The position numbers were made by a program, and so were the translations under genes. Below, one piece after another: positions 26,473 to 36,417 of a DNA stretch of 64,000 bases (within the stretch, counting starts at the first letter, position 1; every line of letters starts with the position of its first letter). The stretch comes from Euzebya sp. (GTDB lineage: Bacteria; Actinomycetota; Nitriliruptoria; Euzebyales; Euzebyaceae), in NCBI RefSeq assembly GCF_964222135.1, contig NZ_CAXQBR010000019.1:42957-106956 (forward strand). Reading direction: 5' to 3'. Under the pieces are notes generated by a model that was given only the letters and a program-made list of their open reading frames with translations, was not told the DNA's origin and made no database searches.

Positions 26473-27522
26473 TCAGGACACGTGGACCGCACCCGACCGC
26501 TGCCCCTGGGACTGCGTGGGGCTCGGCGCATCGGGCTGGTCGAGGTCGATGCGCGCGTGCGCGGCCGGCACGGGCGCGAACCAGGTGTCGGCGATCGCTG
26601 CGTTGATCGCGCCGAGCCGGGTCTGCAGGACGTCCACGAACCGGTGCAGCTCGGTGCCCGACAACCCGGTCAGGTCGGTCTCGGTCAGGGTCTGCTGCGC
26701 GGCGGCGCAGGCCGCCATGGCGTCGTCGTGGTGGGGCAGCTCGAGGAGGCGGCGGGACAGCTCGGTGAGGCAGAACTCGACCGACCGCGGGAACTGGCTG
26801 TCACACAGCAGGAAGTCGAGCGCCCGCGGCCCCGACACGCCGGCCCGCGCGACCCGGCGGAACATCTGCATCGCCGACACCGACTTGAGCACGCCCATCC
26901 AGGTCACGTCGGCGTAGGGGAGGGTGCCGTCGCCGAGGCGGTGGTCGAGCAGGATGGCCGCCTGCACGTCGATGACCCGCGTGGTGAGGTCCGCGCGCTC
27001 GAGGTGACGCCCGATCTGCAGGAAGGCGTACGCGTCGTCGTGGCTCATCGTCGCGTCGAGCACGCCGGCGACGGTGTGGCAGCGCTGCACGATCTCGCCG
27101 AGCCAGTCGAGGCGGCTGCGACGCGGCACGGCCAGGGCGTCGTTCTCCGTCGCCCACAGGAACAGGCTGTTGGCGACCTCCCAGCCGCGTCGGGGGAGCA
27201 GCGCGCGGACGGCCCGGAGGTTGGTCCGCGCGGCGGTGATCGACGCGAGCACCGACCCGGGGTTGTCCGACCTCGTGGTGAGGAACCCGACGATCTGGTG
27301 CTCCTCGGTGGCGACCGCACCGGTGCCGTCGGTGCGGACCACCTCCTCATAGCTGCCCTCGGCGCCGGTGACCGCGAGCAGCGGGCGCCAACCGACGCTC
27401 ACCGATCGGGGGAGGTCGAGGTACAGCTCGGTCGTGGCCCGGACCATCTGGGCGGTCCCCTCCGCCCGCTCGAGGTACCGGCCGGCCCAGTAGACGTGCT
27501 CGGCGAGGCGGGAGAGGAGCAT
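26473..27522 (-). CDS. Alpha-E domain protein
   Basis: Stand-alone alpha-E domain protein of 349 residues, all helical. It starts with the signature LLSRLAEHVYWAGRYLERAEGTAQMVRA and includes SHDDAYAFLQIGRHLERADLTTRV, LLCDSQFPRSVEFCLTEL and FVDVLQTRLGAINAAIADTW. The family always keeps company with circularly permuted ATP-grasp and transglutaminase-like proteins; its chemistry is not established. The last 30 residues are polar and probably disordered. ATG 27522 lies 17 nt after the ATP-grasp stop. A second alpha-E domain is fused in 20478-23087. Confidence 0.88.
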   Translation of the reverse strand: MLLSRLAEHVYWAGRYLERAEGTAQMVRATTELYLDLPRSVSVGWRPLLAVTGAEGSYEEVVRTDGTGAVATEEHQIVGFLTTRSDNPGSVLASITAARTNLRAVRALLPRRGWEVANSLFLWATENDALAVPRRSRLDWLGEIVQRCHTVAGVLDATMSHDDAYAFLQIGRHLERADLTTRVIDVQAAILLDHRLGDGTLPYADVTWMGVLKSVSAMQMFRRVARAGVSGPRALDFLLCDSQFPRSVEFCLTELSRRLLELPHHDDAMAACAAAQQTLTETDLTGLSGTELHRFVDVLQTRLGAINAAIADTWFAPVPAAHARIDLDQPDAPSPTQSQGQRSGAVHVS

Positions 27523-27539
27523 GGGCGGTGGCCTCCGGA

Positions 27540-29036
27540 TCAGACGTCGGTGGTCGGGTGCATGGGGTGGACGTTCGGGTCGACGATCCAGGTGTCCTTC
27601 GACCCGCCGCCCTGGGAGGAGTTGACGACGAGGGACCCCTCGACGAGGGCGACGCGGGTCAGGCCGCCGTTGGTGACGTACGGCTTCGGCCCGCTGAGGA
27701 TGAACGGCCGCAGGTCGAGGTGGCGCGGCACGATCCGCCCGTCCCGCAGCGTCGGCGCGGTGGACAGCGACAGGGTGGGTTGGGCGATGTGGTTGCGGGG
27801 GTCGGCGAGGATGCGCTCGCGGACCTCCGCCTTCTCCGCCGCCGTCGCCTTCGGGCCGATGAAGAGGCCGTACCCGCCTGACTCGTTGGCGGGCTTGACG
27901 ACCAGCTCGTCGAGGTTGGCCAGCACGTGGCTGCGCTGGGCCTCGTCGCTGCACAGGAAGGTCGGCACGTTCGGGATCAGCGGGTCGGCGTCGAGGTAGA
28001 AGCGGATGATGTCGGGCACGTAGGCGTAGACGACCTTGTCGTCCGCCACCCCCGCGCCGGGAGCGTTGGCCAACGCGACCGTGCCGGCCCGCCAGGCCCG
28101 CAGCAGGCCGGGCACGCCGAGGACGGAGTCGGGGCGGAACGCCTCCGGGTCGATGAACGCGTCGTCGATGCGCCGGTAGATCACATCGACGCGAACCGGT
28201 CCCTCCACGGTGCGGAGGAAGACCGCCGGCCCGTCGGACCCGTCGTCGTCGACGAACAGATCCGTCCCCTCGACGAGGTGGGCGCCCATCTCCTGGGCCA
28301 GGAACGCGTGCTCGAAGTAGGCGGAGTTGAACACGCCCGGGGTCAGGACGCAGATGACCGGGTCGTCGACGGGTCGCGGGGACAGGTCGGCCAACGTGTC
28401 GCGCAGCGCGTTCGGGTACCCGTCGATCGGGTGGATGTCGAGGTCGAAGAACGCCTCGGCCAGCACGCGCTTGGTCACCGCGCGGTTCTCGAGCATGTAG
28501 CTGACGCCGGACGGGACGCGGAGGTTGTCCTCGAGGACGTACATGACCCCGTCCTGGTCGCGGACCAGGTCGCTGCCGCTGATGTGCGCCCACACACCGC
28601 CCTTGGGTGAGATGCCGCGGCACTCGGGGCGGTAGTTCACCGAGCTGTCGAGGACCTCGCGGGGGACGACGCCCTCGCGGATGATCCGCTGGTCGTTGTA
28701 GAGGTCGTCGATGAAGGCGTTGAGCGCGGTGAGGCGCTGGACCAACCCCTCCGAGATCCGCGCCCACTCGTCGGTCGTGATGACCCGCGGGATGATGTCG
28801 AAGGGCCAGGCCCGGTCGATGTTCTGCCCCTCGGAGTACACCGTGAAGGTGATCCCCATCGCCTTGATCGCCACGTCCGCGGACGCCTGCCGGTCGATCA
28901 GCCCGTCACCGATGTCGTCGAGGATCTGCACGACCCGGTCGCACCCGGGCCGGACCCGCCCGTCGGGTCCCACCACCTCGTCCCAGCAGCCGTCGCTGCG
29001 GTAGCCCGTCCACATCCCGCTCTCGGCCAGCTGCAT
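27540..29036 (-). CDS. Circularly permuted ATP-grasp protein
   Basis: First gene of the amidoligase operon, 498 residues. Family features: GITFTVYSEGQNIDRAWPFDIIPR, REGVVPREVLDSSVNYRPEC, VWAHISGSDLVRDQDGVMYVLEDN, CVLTPGVFNSAYFEHAFLAQ, NLDELVVKPANESGGYGLFIG and QGGGSKDTWIVDPN. The Lys and Glu/Asp of VKPANE and VLEDN are expected to contact ATP and magnesium. ATG 29036 has GAGGAGG directly upstream. It likely forms an amide or ester bond to an unknown amino acid or peptide, and works with the alpha-E protein encoded next. Confidence 0.9.
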   Translation of the reverse strand: MQLAESGMWTGYRSDGCWDEVVGPDGRVRPGCDRVVQILDDIGDGLIDRQASADVAIKAMGITFTVYSEGQNIDRAWPFDIIPRVITTDEWARISEGLVQRLTALNAFIDDLYNDQRIIREGVVPREVLDSSVNYRPECRGISPKGGVWAHISGSDLVRDQDGVMYVLEDNLRVPSGVSYMLENRAVTKRVLAEAFFDLDIHPIDGYPNALRDTLADLSPRPVDDPVICVLTPGVFNSAYFEHAFLAQEMGAHLVEGTDLFVDDDGSDGPAVFLRTVEGPVRVDVIYRRIDDAFIDPEAFRPDSVLGVPGLLRAWRAGTVALANAPGAGVADDKVVYAYVPDIIRFYLDADPLIPNVPTFLCSDEAQRSHVLANLDELVVKPANESGGYGLFIGPKATAAEKAEVRERILADPRNHIAQPTLSLSTAPTLRDGRIVPRHLDLRPFILSGPKPYVTNGGLTRVALVEGSLVVNSSQGGGSKDTWIVDPNVHPMHPTTDV

Positions 29037-29127
29037 CGCCTCCTCGCTGCGCTGCCGGCGCCGCACGCCGGCAGCGCAACGCTACCCGGGGTCGATGACG
29101 GTGATGTATCGCAGGTCGACTGCCGGG

Positions 29128-31908
29128 TCAGCCGGCGGGGGTGAGCCCGGCGAAGGCGCTGGCACCGCCGTCGACCTCGATGACCGAGGCCTCGATGGTG
29201 AACGGTCCGAGGGTGAACTCGTCGTAGGTGGCGCCGACGACCTCGTAGACCCCGGTGGTGGGGAGGGTGTAGGTGATGCGCGCGTTCGGGAACCCGCCCC
29301 CGTCGTCATCGGTCGCCACCAGGGTCCCCTGGGGGTCGTAGACGTCGAGGACCGGGTCGGTGCCGTCGAACTCCGTGCGGCGCCGCAGCTCGATGATCAC
29401 CACGTCACCGGCGGTGCCGTCGACGGTCAGGCCGAAGGCCGGGAACTCCTCGTCGAAGGTCCCCTCGTCGGCGAACACCGGGGCCGGGTCGACGGCGATC
29501 AGGTAGTCGCCGATCGACCCGCCGAAGCCCGAGACGGCGATGCAGTGGGTGCCGGAGTCCTCGGCGGTGAGGTCGATGCGGCTGCCGACGCCCGCCCGCT
29601 CGCCGGAGGGCAGCGACTCGTCGTCGTTCTCGGCGAGGATGCGCCCGTCCGGGCCGGCGACCGCGATGATCGGGTCGAAGTCGCCGAACGCGGCGTCGGC
29701 CCTGATCCTGACGGACTCACCGGCGTCGAGGTCGATGACGTGGAAGCGCAGCTCCTCGGGCTCGGTCACCGCCCCGGCGTCCTGGACGCCGAGCTGGAGC
29801 GGCGCGGCGGTGTCGCACGCGCCGCCGTCCTCGCCGACCGGCGGCGGCTCGTAGAGCAGCTGCGCGCGGACGGTCGTGAACCGGGTGTCGGCGAGCGTCG
29901 TGAACTCGACGGAGGGGGCGCTCACGTTCGGCCGGTCGGGCTGGACCAGCAGGACGTGGAAGGCCGGGTGGTCGATCGCGGCGCTGCACCGCACGTCCGG
30001 TCCGACGAGGTGGACGCCGGGCCCGAAGACCTGCCCGCCGCAGGTGACCGGGATGCCGTCGGGGTTGTTGAGGACGCCGGCGACGCCCGGTGGCGGCGGT
30101 TGCGGCGCCGTCGGTGCGGGGTCGTCGATCTGGACCACCCAGCGGACCGAGAGGTCACGGGTGTCCACGCCGGTCTGGGCCGCGATCTGGGCGAGGTCGA
30201 AGCGGGCGGTCGTGCCGGTGCCGAGGGCGAGGGGCACCCGCAGGCTCGAGTCGGTGAACGTGTAGAGGCCCCAGAACACGCGGGTGGCCTGTGGCGGCGG
30301 CGTGATCTGGATCTCGCAGCTGGCGTCCGGCGAGGTCACCAGCGGCTCGGACCCGACGTTGACGAAGTCGTAGCCGGGCGCGCCGTCCTGCTGGTGCTGG
30401 GCCTGCATCGCCCAGGCGCTCCGGCTGGTCGGCGTCCCGCCGGGCGGGGTGCAGGTGACGGTGTCGTTGACGAAGACGGGCTGGTCCGGCACGACGCTGC
30501 CGAACGCGAGCACGTCGGAGGCGATGAAGGCCTGATCCGCCGTCCGGGCCGGCTGCCCCTCGGTGACGTAGGCGACGGTGCTGCGCAGGAACGCGTCGCC
30601 CTCGACGCCGGTGTAGGTGATGGTCAGCAGGCAGGTCAGGGGCGGCAGCTCGGAGGCGAACGTGACCGTCGCGTGGCCGCTCGAGTCGGTCTGCACCAGC
30701 TGGGACTCCCCGAGGCAGGTCCCTTCGGTGAGGATCTCGACGTCCGCGCCCTCGCTGGCCGGCGACAGGGTCAGGCGGACCTGCTGGCCCGGTTGGACGA
30801 GGACGCCGCGCGGCGGCTCGAGGGTCAGCACCGGGTAGTCGCTGAGCCCGAGCGCACGGCGGCCCTCGGTGCAGGCCAGCGGGTGGGTCACGCAGGTGAT
30901 CGTCAGGTCGCCGTCCTGGGCGAAGGAGGTCCCCTCGGCGAGGAACGCCTCGGTCTGCGGGGGCAGGCGGACCCCGTCGGCCAGGACGATCGGCGCGTCC
31001 AGCGCCGCGGCGCGCGCCGCGGAGGCGAACCCGCCGGCCCAGCCGTCGGGGCTGGTGCCGTCGACCAGCACGACGTGGTCGATGTCCGCGGCGGAGTCCG
31101 CGCCCTGGGCCTTGGCGATCTCGAGGGCCGTCTCGGCGCGGCTGTCACCGGCGATGCGGGTGGTGGTGATGCCCATGTCCCGGATCTCGGCCTCGACCGC
31201 CTCGGACAGCGCGGCGGTGCCGCCGACGAGCTGGATCTCGTCGATGTCCGAGTCGGCCAGGTAGTCGCGGGTGGCCGCGGTCAGCGCCTCGGTGCTCGAC
31301 AGCAGGATCGGCCAACCGTTCTCCGCCGACATCGCCCCGGCGCCGAGCGCGTCGGCGAAGGCCTGGGTCGGGTTGGCGGGGTCGGCCGCGAACGCGCGGG
31401 CCAGGATGGCCGTCGTGGCGTCGGGCGCCTCGGTCCTGGCGATGTCGATGGCGGTCTCGATGCGGCTGCCGCCCTGGCGGCGCTCGACGCTGAGCCCCGC
31501 GTCGGCGAGCTGCTCCGCGACGGCGGGCGCGACCGCGCCGGTGCCGCCGAGGATGACCGCCCCGGTCGCGCCGAGGCGCTGGATCTCGCCGAGCACGCGA
31601 GGGGGCACGGGCCCGTTGCGCGGGACCAGCAGGAGGGGGGAGTCCGCCTGCAGGATGCCGGACGCCAGCGCGTCGGCGAAGTCGTCGTCGCGGCTGATCA
31701 CGACCCGCTGCGAGGTGCTCAGCGTCTCCTCGCTGAGCCGCGCGGCGATCTCGGCGTTCGACGGCGCCTCGTTGTCCTTGATGATCGACACGTTGGCGCC
31801 GTCGGGCTGCGCGGCAGCCGGCAGCACCGGCACGACCAGCAGCGACAGGACCAGCGCGGCGAGCGCGAGCGCGCCACGTCGTCTCCGGACCGGTGGACGA
31901 ACTGCCAT
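29128..31908 (-). CDS. Secreted CWB2-repeat cell-wall protein with PPC-like domains
   Basis: A 926-residue surface protein. Sec signal peptide (ALALAALVLSLLVVPVLPAAAQ), then three cell wall binding 2 repeats over about residues 35-330, seen as VVISRDDDFADALASG, AILARAFAADPANPTQAFADAL and VVLVDGTSPDGWAGGFASAA with interspersed GGTGAV/GGTAAL and RIET/RAET motifs. A Cys-containing beta-rich middle follows. The C-terminus has two PPC-like beta-sandwiches (FDPIIAVAGPDGRILAENDD and DPVLDVYDPQGTLVATDDDG). Perfect AGGAGG precedes ATG 31908. No catalytic domain is evident, so it is probably structural or adhesive. It is separated from pstB by a strong hairpin. Confidence 0.85.
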   Translation of the reverse strand: MAVRPPVRRRRGALALAALVLSLLVVPVLPAAAQPDGANVSIIKDNEAPSNAEIAARLSEETLSTSQRVVISRDDDFADALASGILQADSPLLLVPRNGPVPPRVLGEIQRLGATGAVILGGTGAVAPAVAEQLADAGLSVERRQGGSRIETAIDIARTEAPDATTAILARAFAADPANPTQAFADALGAGAMSAENGWPILLSSTEALTAATRDYLADSDIDEIQLVGGTAALSEAVEAEIRDMGITTTRIAGDSRAETALEIAKAQGADSAADIDHVVLVDGTSPDGWAGGFASAARAAALDAPIVLADGVRLPPQTEAFLAEGTSFAQDGDLTITCVTHPLACTEGRRALGLSDYPVLTLEPPRGVLVQPGQQVRLTLSPASEGADVEILTEGTCLGESQLVQTDSSGHATVTFASELPPLTCLLTITYTGVEGDAFLRSTVAYVTEGQPARTADQAFIASDVLAFGSVVPDQPVFVNDTVTCTPPGGTPTSRSAWAMQAQHQQDGAPGYDFVNVGSEPLVTSPDASCEIQITPPPQATRVFWGLYTFTDSSLRVPLALGTGTTARFDLAQIAAQTGVDTRDLSVRWVVQIDDPAPTAPQPPPPGVAGVLNNPDGIPVTCGGQVFGPGVHLVGPDVRCSAAIDHPAFHVLLVQPDRPNVSAPSVEFTTLADTRFTTVRAQLLYEPPPVGEDGGACDTAAPLQLGVQDAGAVTEPEELRFHVIDLDAGESVRIRADAAFGDFDPIIAVAGPDGRILAENDDESLPSGERAGVGSRIDLTAEDSGTHCIAVSGFGGSIGDYLIAVDPAPVFADEGTFDEEFPAFGLTVDGTAGDVVIIELRRRTEFDGTDPVLDVYDPQGTLVATDDDGGGFPNARITYTLPTTGVYEVVGATYDEFTLGPFTIEASVIEVDGGASAFAGLTPAG

Positions 31909-31980
31909 GGCTGGCCTCCTGGGCGTGACGTGCGGTGCATGTCGTGCGGTGCCTGCTCGACCGGCGGGAGCATAGATCGA

Positions 31981-32010
31981 ACGCCCCCGGCCCGGGTGGG
32001 CTGGGGGCGT
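31981..32010 (-). terminator. Strong hairpin downstream of pstB
   Basis: ACGCCCCCGGCCC-GGGT-GGGCTGGGGGCGT gives 12 of 13 paired positions with a 4-nt loop, 26 nt past the pstB stop; on the minus strand it is followed by the partly T-rich TTCGATCTATG. It should end the pst transcript before the CWB2 gene. Confidence 0.75.
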
Positions 32011-32036
32011 CTGCGGAGCCCGCTGTTCGGGAGTTG

Positions 32037-32951
32037 TTAGCCGAAGCGGCCGGTGACGTAGTCGGCCGTCGCCTGCTCGGCGGGGTTGGAGAAGATCACC
32101 GACGTCTCGTCGATCTCGACGAGCTTCCCGGGCTTGCCGGTCCCCTCGATGTTGAAGAAGCCCGTCCGGTCCGACACGCGCGACGCCTGCTGCATGTTGT
32201 GGGTCACGATGACGATCGTGTAGGACTGCTTGAGGTCGCTGATCAGGTCCTCGATCGCCAGCGTGGAGATGGGGTCCAGGGCGGAGCAGGGCTCGTCCAT
32301 GAGCAGCACGTCGGGCTTCAGCGCGATCGCGCGGGCGATGCAGAGCCGCTGCTGCTGCCCGCCGGACAGGCTCGAGCCCGGCTTGCCGAGCCGGTCGGCG
32401 ACCTCCTTCCACAGGTTCGCGCCGCGGAGGGACGACTCGACGACGTCGTCGGCAGCGGCCTTCTTCAACTTCTTGTTGTTGAGCCGCATGCCGGCGAGGA
32501 CGTTCTCGTAGATCGACATCGTCGGGAACGGGTTCGGCCGCTGGAAGACCATCCCGATCTTGCGGCGGACCAGCACCGGGTCGACCCCCGGGGCGTACAG
32601 GTCCTCCCCGTTCAGCACGACGTGGCCGTCGACGTAGGCGCCGGGGATGACCTCGTGCATGCGGTTCAGCGCCCGGAGGAAGGTCGACTTGCCACAGCCG
32701 GACGGGCCGATCAGCGCCGTGACCGACCGCGGGTCGATGGTGAGGGTGACACCCTCGACGGCCTTGAAGTCGCCGTAGTAGATGTCGAGGTCGGTGACGT
32801 CGATCCGGTTGTGGCCGTCCGTCGGCCGGGTGCGGCGCGCCCCCTCCGCGGCCGCGGCCGCGAGCTGGGGGTTCAGGGCGTTCTCCACGTCGAGGTCGGT
32901 CACCGCGGGCACCGGCGCGGTGCGGGTGTCGGTCGCCTTGTCGGAGCTCAC
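32037..32951 (-). CDS. pstB: Phosphate ABC transporter ATP-binding protein
   Basis: ATPase of the high-affinity phosphate importer. Signatures: [20 protein letters not shown] (Walker A), [17 protein letters not shown] (signature), [17 protein letters not shown] (Walker B), then [19 protein letters not shown], all typical of PstB. The start is GTG 32951, which overlaps the pstA stop as GTGA; this adds an N-terminal extension of about 50 residues before the usual [16 protein letters not shown] start, a length seen in some actinobacterial PstB. It is the last gene of pstSCAB. Confidence 0.96.
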   Translation of the reverse strand: MSSDKATDTRTAPVPAVTDLDVENALNPQLAAAAAEGARRTRPTDGHNRIDVTDLDIYYGDFKAVEGVTLTIDPRSVTALIGPSGCGKSTFLRALNRMHEVIPGAYVDGHVVLNGEDLYAPGVDPVLVRRKIGMVFQRPNPFPTMSIYENVLAGMRLNNKKLKKAAADDVVESSLRGANLWKEVADRLGKPGSSLSGGQQQRLCIARAIALKPDVLLMDEPCSALDPISTLAIEDLISDLKQSYTIVIVTHNMQQASRVSDRTGFFNIEGTGKPGKLVEIDETSVIFSNPAEQATADYVTGRFG

Positions 32952-34048
32952 TTCGATCCCTTCGGTCGGAGGACCCGGGCGAGGACCCGGGCCAACCCGA
33001 ACAGCAGCATGACGATGAGCATGAGCAGCAGCGAGGCCGCCCACGAGCGGTCGTACGACGCCTGGATGTCGCTGACCTGCGGGTTCTGGTACTGGTAGTA
33101 GGCGAAGATGGGCAGCGTCTCCATGCGCCCCGCGAAGGGGTTCAGGTTCAGGCTGTCGGTGGTGCCCACCGCGATGAGCAGCGGCGCGGTCTCGCCTATC
33201 ACGCGGGCGATGGCAAGGGTGATGCCGGTGAGGATCCCCCCGATCGAGGTCGGCAGGACGACCTTGGTGATCGTGCGCCACTTGGGGACGCCGAGCCCGT
33301 AGGAGGCCTCGCGCAGCTCGTTCGGGACCAGCCGGAGCATCTCCTCGGCGGCGCGCACCACGATGGGGATCATCAAGACGCTGAGGGCCACGGCACCGGC
33401 GAAGCCGTTCTTGGTGCCCGGGCCGTACAGGGCGGTGAACAGGCCAGCGGCGAAGAGCCCCGCCACGATCGACGGGATGCCGGTCATGACGTCGACGAGG
33501 AGCGTCACGCCACGGGCCAGGGGCCCACGTCCGTACTCGACCAGGTAGATCGCGACCATGATCCCGATCGGCACGCTGATCAGGGCGGCCAGCCCGGTGA
33601 TGATCAACGTCCCCGCGACCGCGTGCGACGCGCCGCCGCCCTCGCCGAGGATGTTGCGCATCGACATGGTGAAGAAGTCGCCGTCGATGCGGGCCGCCCC
33701 GCGCTGGATGACGGTCCACATCACGCTGACGAGGGGCAGGACGGCCAGGGCGAAGGCCGAGCTGACGACCGTGGTCACCGTCCGGTCGACCGCTCGTCGA
33801 GCCCCCTCCACCCGCCGGGAGGCGAGGTGCAGCGCGACGCTGAACCCTCCCAGCGCGACTACGGCGATCAGGGCGAGGTTGAACCCGGCGAGGGGGATCA
33901 CGATCGCGCTGGCCGCGGCGAGGGCCGCGACGGCGATGCCGACCGGCACCCGGTCGGAGAGGCGTGCGTGGGTGAGGGACGTCGGAGCGGTGGCCTCGTC
34001 GGCCTGGTGGCCGCGGTCGGGCCGTTCCCGAAGCTCGGTGGCGGCCAT
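32948..34048 (-). CDS. pstA: Phosphate ABC transporter permease PstA
   Basis: Inner-membrane subunit with a cytoplasmic N-terminal tail of about 35 residues, two extra segments, then the conserved permease core. Landmarks: [71 protein letters not shown] (EAA loop that docks PstB), [20 protein letters not shown] and the C-terminal [22 protein letters not shown] 34048 lies 2 nt after the pstC stop; GTGA couples it to pstB. Length (366 aa) is above average because of the N-terminal membrane pair. Confidence 0.95.
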   Translation of the reverse strand: MAATELRERPDRGHQADEATAPTSLTHARLSDRVPVGIAVAALAAASAIVIPLAGFNLALIAVVALGGFSVALHLASRRVEGARRAVDRTVTTVVSSAFALAVLPLVSVMWTVIQRGAARIDGDFFTMSMRNILGEGGGASHAVAGTLIITGLAALISVPIGIMVAIYLVEYGRGPLARGVTLLVDVMTGIPSIVAGLFAAGLFTALYGPGTKNGFAGAVALSVLMIPIVVRAAEEMLRLVPNELREASYGLGVPKWRTITKVVLPTSIGGILTGITLAIARVIGETAPLLIAVGTTDSLNLNPFAGRMETLPIFAYYQYQNPQVSDIQASYDRSWAASLLLMLIVMLLFGLARVLARVLRPKGSK

Positions 34049-34050
34049 CG

Positions 34051-35013
34051 CTAGTCGGCTCCGGAGAAGGCGTTGGCGGTGATGCGCCGTGCGCCGTAGT
34101 TGACGGCGAACGTGATCGCGAACAGCACCAGACCGGTCAGGAAGAGGCCGTTGACCTCGATCCCGGAGGACTCGGGGAAGCGCAGGGCGATGTTCGGGGC
34201 GATCGCCTGGGGGTTCTGGGCACCGATGATGTTCAGGTCGATGATGCGGGCCGGGGACAGGATGATCGCCAGCGCCATCGTCTCGCCGAGCGCACGGCCC
34301 AGGCCGAGCATCGTCCCGGAGATGATCCCCGACCGCGCGTAGGGCAGCACCGCCATCTTGATCAGCTCCCAGCGGGTGGCGCCCAGTGCCAGCGCGGCCT
34401 CCTCGTGGAGCCGTGGGACCTGCAGGAAGATCTCGCGGCAGATCGCGGTGATGATCGGCAGGATCATCACCGCCAGCACGACCGCGGCGACCATCAGCGT
34501 GCGGCCGCTGGTCAGCGTCGGGCCCGCGAACAGCGGGATGACGCCGAGCCGTTCCTCGAGCCCGCGCATCAGCGGCACCATCAGCGGGGCCAGCACGCTG
34601 ACGCCCCACAGGCCGTACACGACGGAGGGCACCGCGGCGAGGATGTCGGTGATGTAGCCGAGGGTGGTCGCGAGCCGCCGGGGGGCGTAGTGGCTGATGA
34701 ACAGCGCGATCGCCACTGCGAGCGGCGTGGCGAGCAGCAGGGCCAGGACGGCCGCGTACACCGTGCCGAACACCAGCGGGCCGAGGAAGTCACCCAGGCT
34801 GTCGGCGCCGCCGGCCAGGGCCGAGGGGTCCGCCGACAGCGCTGGCAGCGACTGCTGGAAGAGGAAGAACGCCACCCCCGCCAGGAGCAGGAGGATGGTG
34901 ACGCCGGCGCCGGTCGAGAGGCCGGCGAACAGCCGGTCGGCGCCCTTGGTGCTCCGCTCGGCGGTGACGCTCGCTGGCGACTCCGGAGCGGGTGAGGTCG
35001 TGGGGGTGCGCAC
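34051..35013 (-). CDS. pstC: Phosphate ABC transporter permease PstC
   Basis: Six-segment permease of the phosphate importer: [104 protein letters not shown] (EAA loop) and [17 protein letters not shown] 35013 is preferred: it has GAGGA 6 nt upstream and leaves a normal short hydrophilic tail, whereas the open frame upstream is Arg/Pro-rich and overlaps pstS. A PHO-box-like repeat lies in the 139-nt gap after pstS. Confidence 0.94.
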   Translation of the reverse strand: MRTPTTSPAPESPASVTAERSTKGADRLFAGLSTGAGVTILLLLAGVAFFLFQQSLPALSADPSALAGGADSLGDFLGPLVFGTVYAAVLALLLATPLAVAIALFISHYAPRRLATTLGYITDILAAVPSVVYGLWGVSVLAPLMVPLMRGLEERLGVIPLFAGPTLTSGRTLMVAAVVLAVMILPIITAICREIFLQVPRLHEEAALALGATRWELIKMAVLPYARSGIISGTMLGLGRALGETMALAIILSPARIIDLNIIGAQNPQAIAPNIALRFPESSGIEVNGLFLTGLVLFAITFAVNYGARRITANAFSGAD

Positions 35014-35065
35014 GGGGTCCTCAGTGTTTCGGGGGGGTGGTCCGCCGGCAAGGTGGCGACGGAGA

Positions 35066-35087
35066 GTTCGCCTTCCGTTCACCTCGG
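35066..35087 (+). promoter_or_regulatory. PHO-box-like direct repeat between pstS and pstC
   Basis: GTTCGCCTTCC followed by GTTCACCTCGG gives two 11-nt units matching the actinobacterial PhoP direct repeat (GTTCACC). It is on the plus strand, opposite to pst transcription, so it may be a PhoP site of reversed orientation or chance. Confidence 0.4.
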
Positions 35088-35152
35088 CGTCGTCTGGTGG
35101 ACCGACGACGTGACCGGTGACGGGGGCCGGCGGACCGTGTGGGTTGCTCAGG

Positions 35153-36301
35153 TCAGGACGCGACCTCGATCGTCGACAGCACGTCCGCGATCTCGGCACG
35201 CAGCTCCTCGGAGATCGGCGCCGACCCCGCGGACTCCGCGGCGGCCTGCTGCCCCTCCTCGGACCCGACGTACTCCATGAACGCCGTCACGAGCTCGACG
35301 GTCTCGGCGTCCTCGTAGGCCTGGCACACGATGTGGTAGCTGACCAGCACGATCGGGTACACGCCCGACTCGGTGGTGTCGCGGGCGAGCTCGATGGCGA
35401 AGTCACCCTCGGCCCGGTCCTCCGCGCGCGGCGAGACGTCGACGACCGCGGCGGCGGCCTCGGCGGAGAACGGGACGAAGTCCTCGCCGACGCCGACGGC
35501 GACGGTGCCCAGGTCCTGGATCTGCGAGGCGTCCATGTAGCCGATCGACCCGTTGCCGGCGGTGACGGCCTGGACGACGCCGGAGGTCTGCGGGGCGCCC
35601 TCCCCACCGGCCTCGGACGGCCAGGTCTCGACCTCGCCGTAGGGCCAGGCGTCCGGGGCGACCGCGTCGAGGTACCCGGTGAAGTTCTCGGTCGTGCCGG
35701 AGTCGTCGGAGCGGTGGACCGGGTTGATCGGCAGGTCGGGCAGCTCCACGTCGGGGTTGTCCTCGGCGATCGCCGGGTCGTCCCAGCTGGTGATCGTGGC
35801 GGCGAAGATGCCGCCGATCACGTCCGGGCTCATGTTGAGCGTGTCGATGCCCTCGAGGTTGAAGGCCACGGCGACCGGCGAGATGTAGTGGGGCAGGTTG
35901 ATGGCGGGCTCGCCGCCGGGGCAGCGCTCGGCGGAGAGCTCGATCTCCTCGGCGTCCAGGTAGGCGTCGGAGCCGGCGAACATCGTCGCGCCGGCCAGGA
36001 ACTGCTCGCGGCCGCCGCCGGAGCCGACCGGGTCGTAGTTGACGGTCACGCCGGGGTTGGCGGACTGGAAGCCGGCCTGCCACCCCTCCATCGCCGCGGC
36101 CTGCGACGACGCGCCCGCGCCGACGATGGTGCCGGCGAGGTCCCCTCCGGACTCCGTGGCGCCGGCAGCCGCCGCCCCCTCCTCGGTCTGTCCGGTCGTG
36201 CCCTCGTCGGTTCCGCCGTCGTCCTCGTTGGACGCACATCCGGTCGCCACGATCGCCAGCACGGCGGTCAGGGCGAGCATCAGACGCCAGTTCAGTCGCA
36301 T
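35153..36301 (-). CDS. pstS: Phosphate-binding lipoprotein PstS
   Basis: Extracytoplasmic phosphate receptor. Lipoprotein signal MRLNWRLMLALTAVLAIVATGC with lipidation Cys22, an acidic/Thr-rich tether of about 35 residues, then the PstS fold: TIVGAGASSQAAAMEGW, VNYDPVGSGGGREQFLAGATMFAGSDA (phosphate loop), INPVHRSDDSGTTENFTGYL and GNGSIGYMDASQI. ATG 36301 is the natural start. It heads pstSCAB and is preceded by a PHO box, so induction by phosphate limitation is expected. Confidence 0.96.
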   Translation of the reverse strand: MRLNWRLMLALTAVLAIVATGCASNEDDGGTDEGTTGQTEEGAAAAGATESGGDLAGTIVGAGASSQAAAMEGWQAGFQSANPGVTVNYDPVGSGGGREQFLAGATMFAGSDAYLDAEEIELSAERCPGGEPAINLPHYISPVAVAFNLEGIDTLNMSPDVIGGIFAATITSWDDPAIAEDNPDVELPDLPINPVHRSDDSGTTENFTGYLDAVAPDAWPYGEVETWPSEAGGEGAPQTSGVVQAVTAGNGSIGYMDASQIQDLGTVAVGVGEDFVPFSAEAAAAVVDVSPRAEDRAEGDFAIELARDTTESGVYPIVLVSYHIVCQAYEDAETVELVTAFMEYVGSEEGQQAAAESAGSAPISEELRAEIADVLSTIEVAS

Positions 36302-36417
36302 CGCTCGTTCGTCTCCTCGGTGGGGGGTCCCGGCGGGCGCCGGGTGGCGGGCAGGTCACGCCCGTCCCGCAGCGAGGCCATGGTCGGGTGGACGTCTGAC
36401 CCGGCTCCGACGAGGCC

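Noticed and set aside
22494..26606. A 1,370-codon plus-strand open frame opposite the ATP-grasp and DUF2126 genes
   Set aside because: It spans two real minus-strand genes, has no domain signature and has the composition of an antisense shadow.
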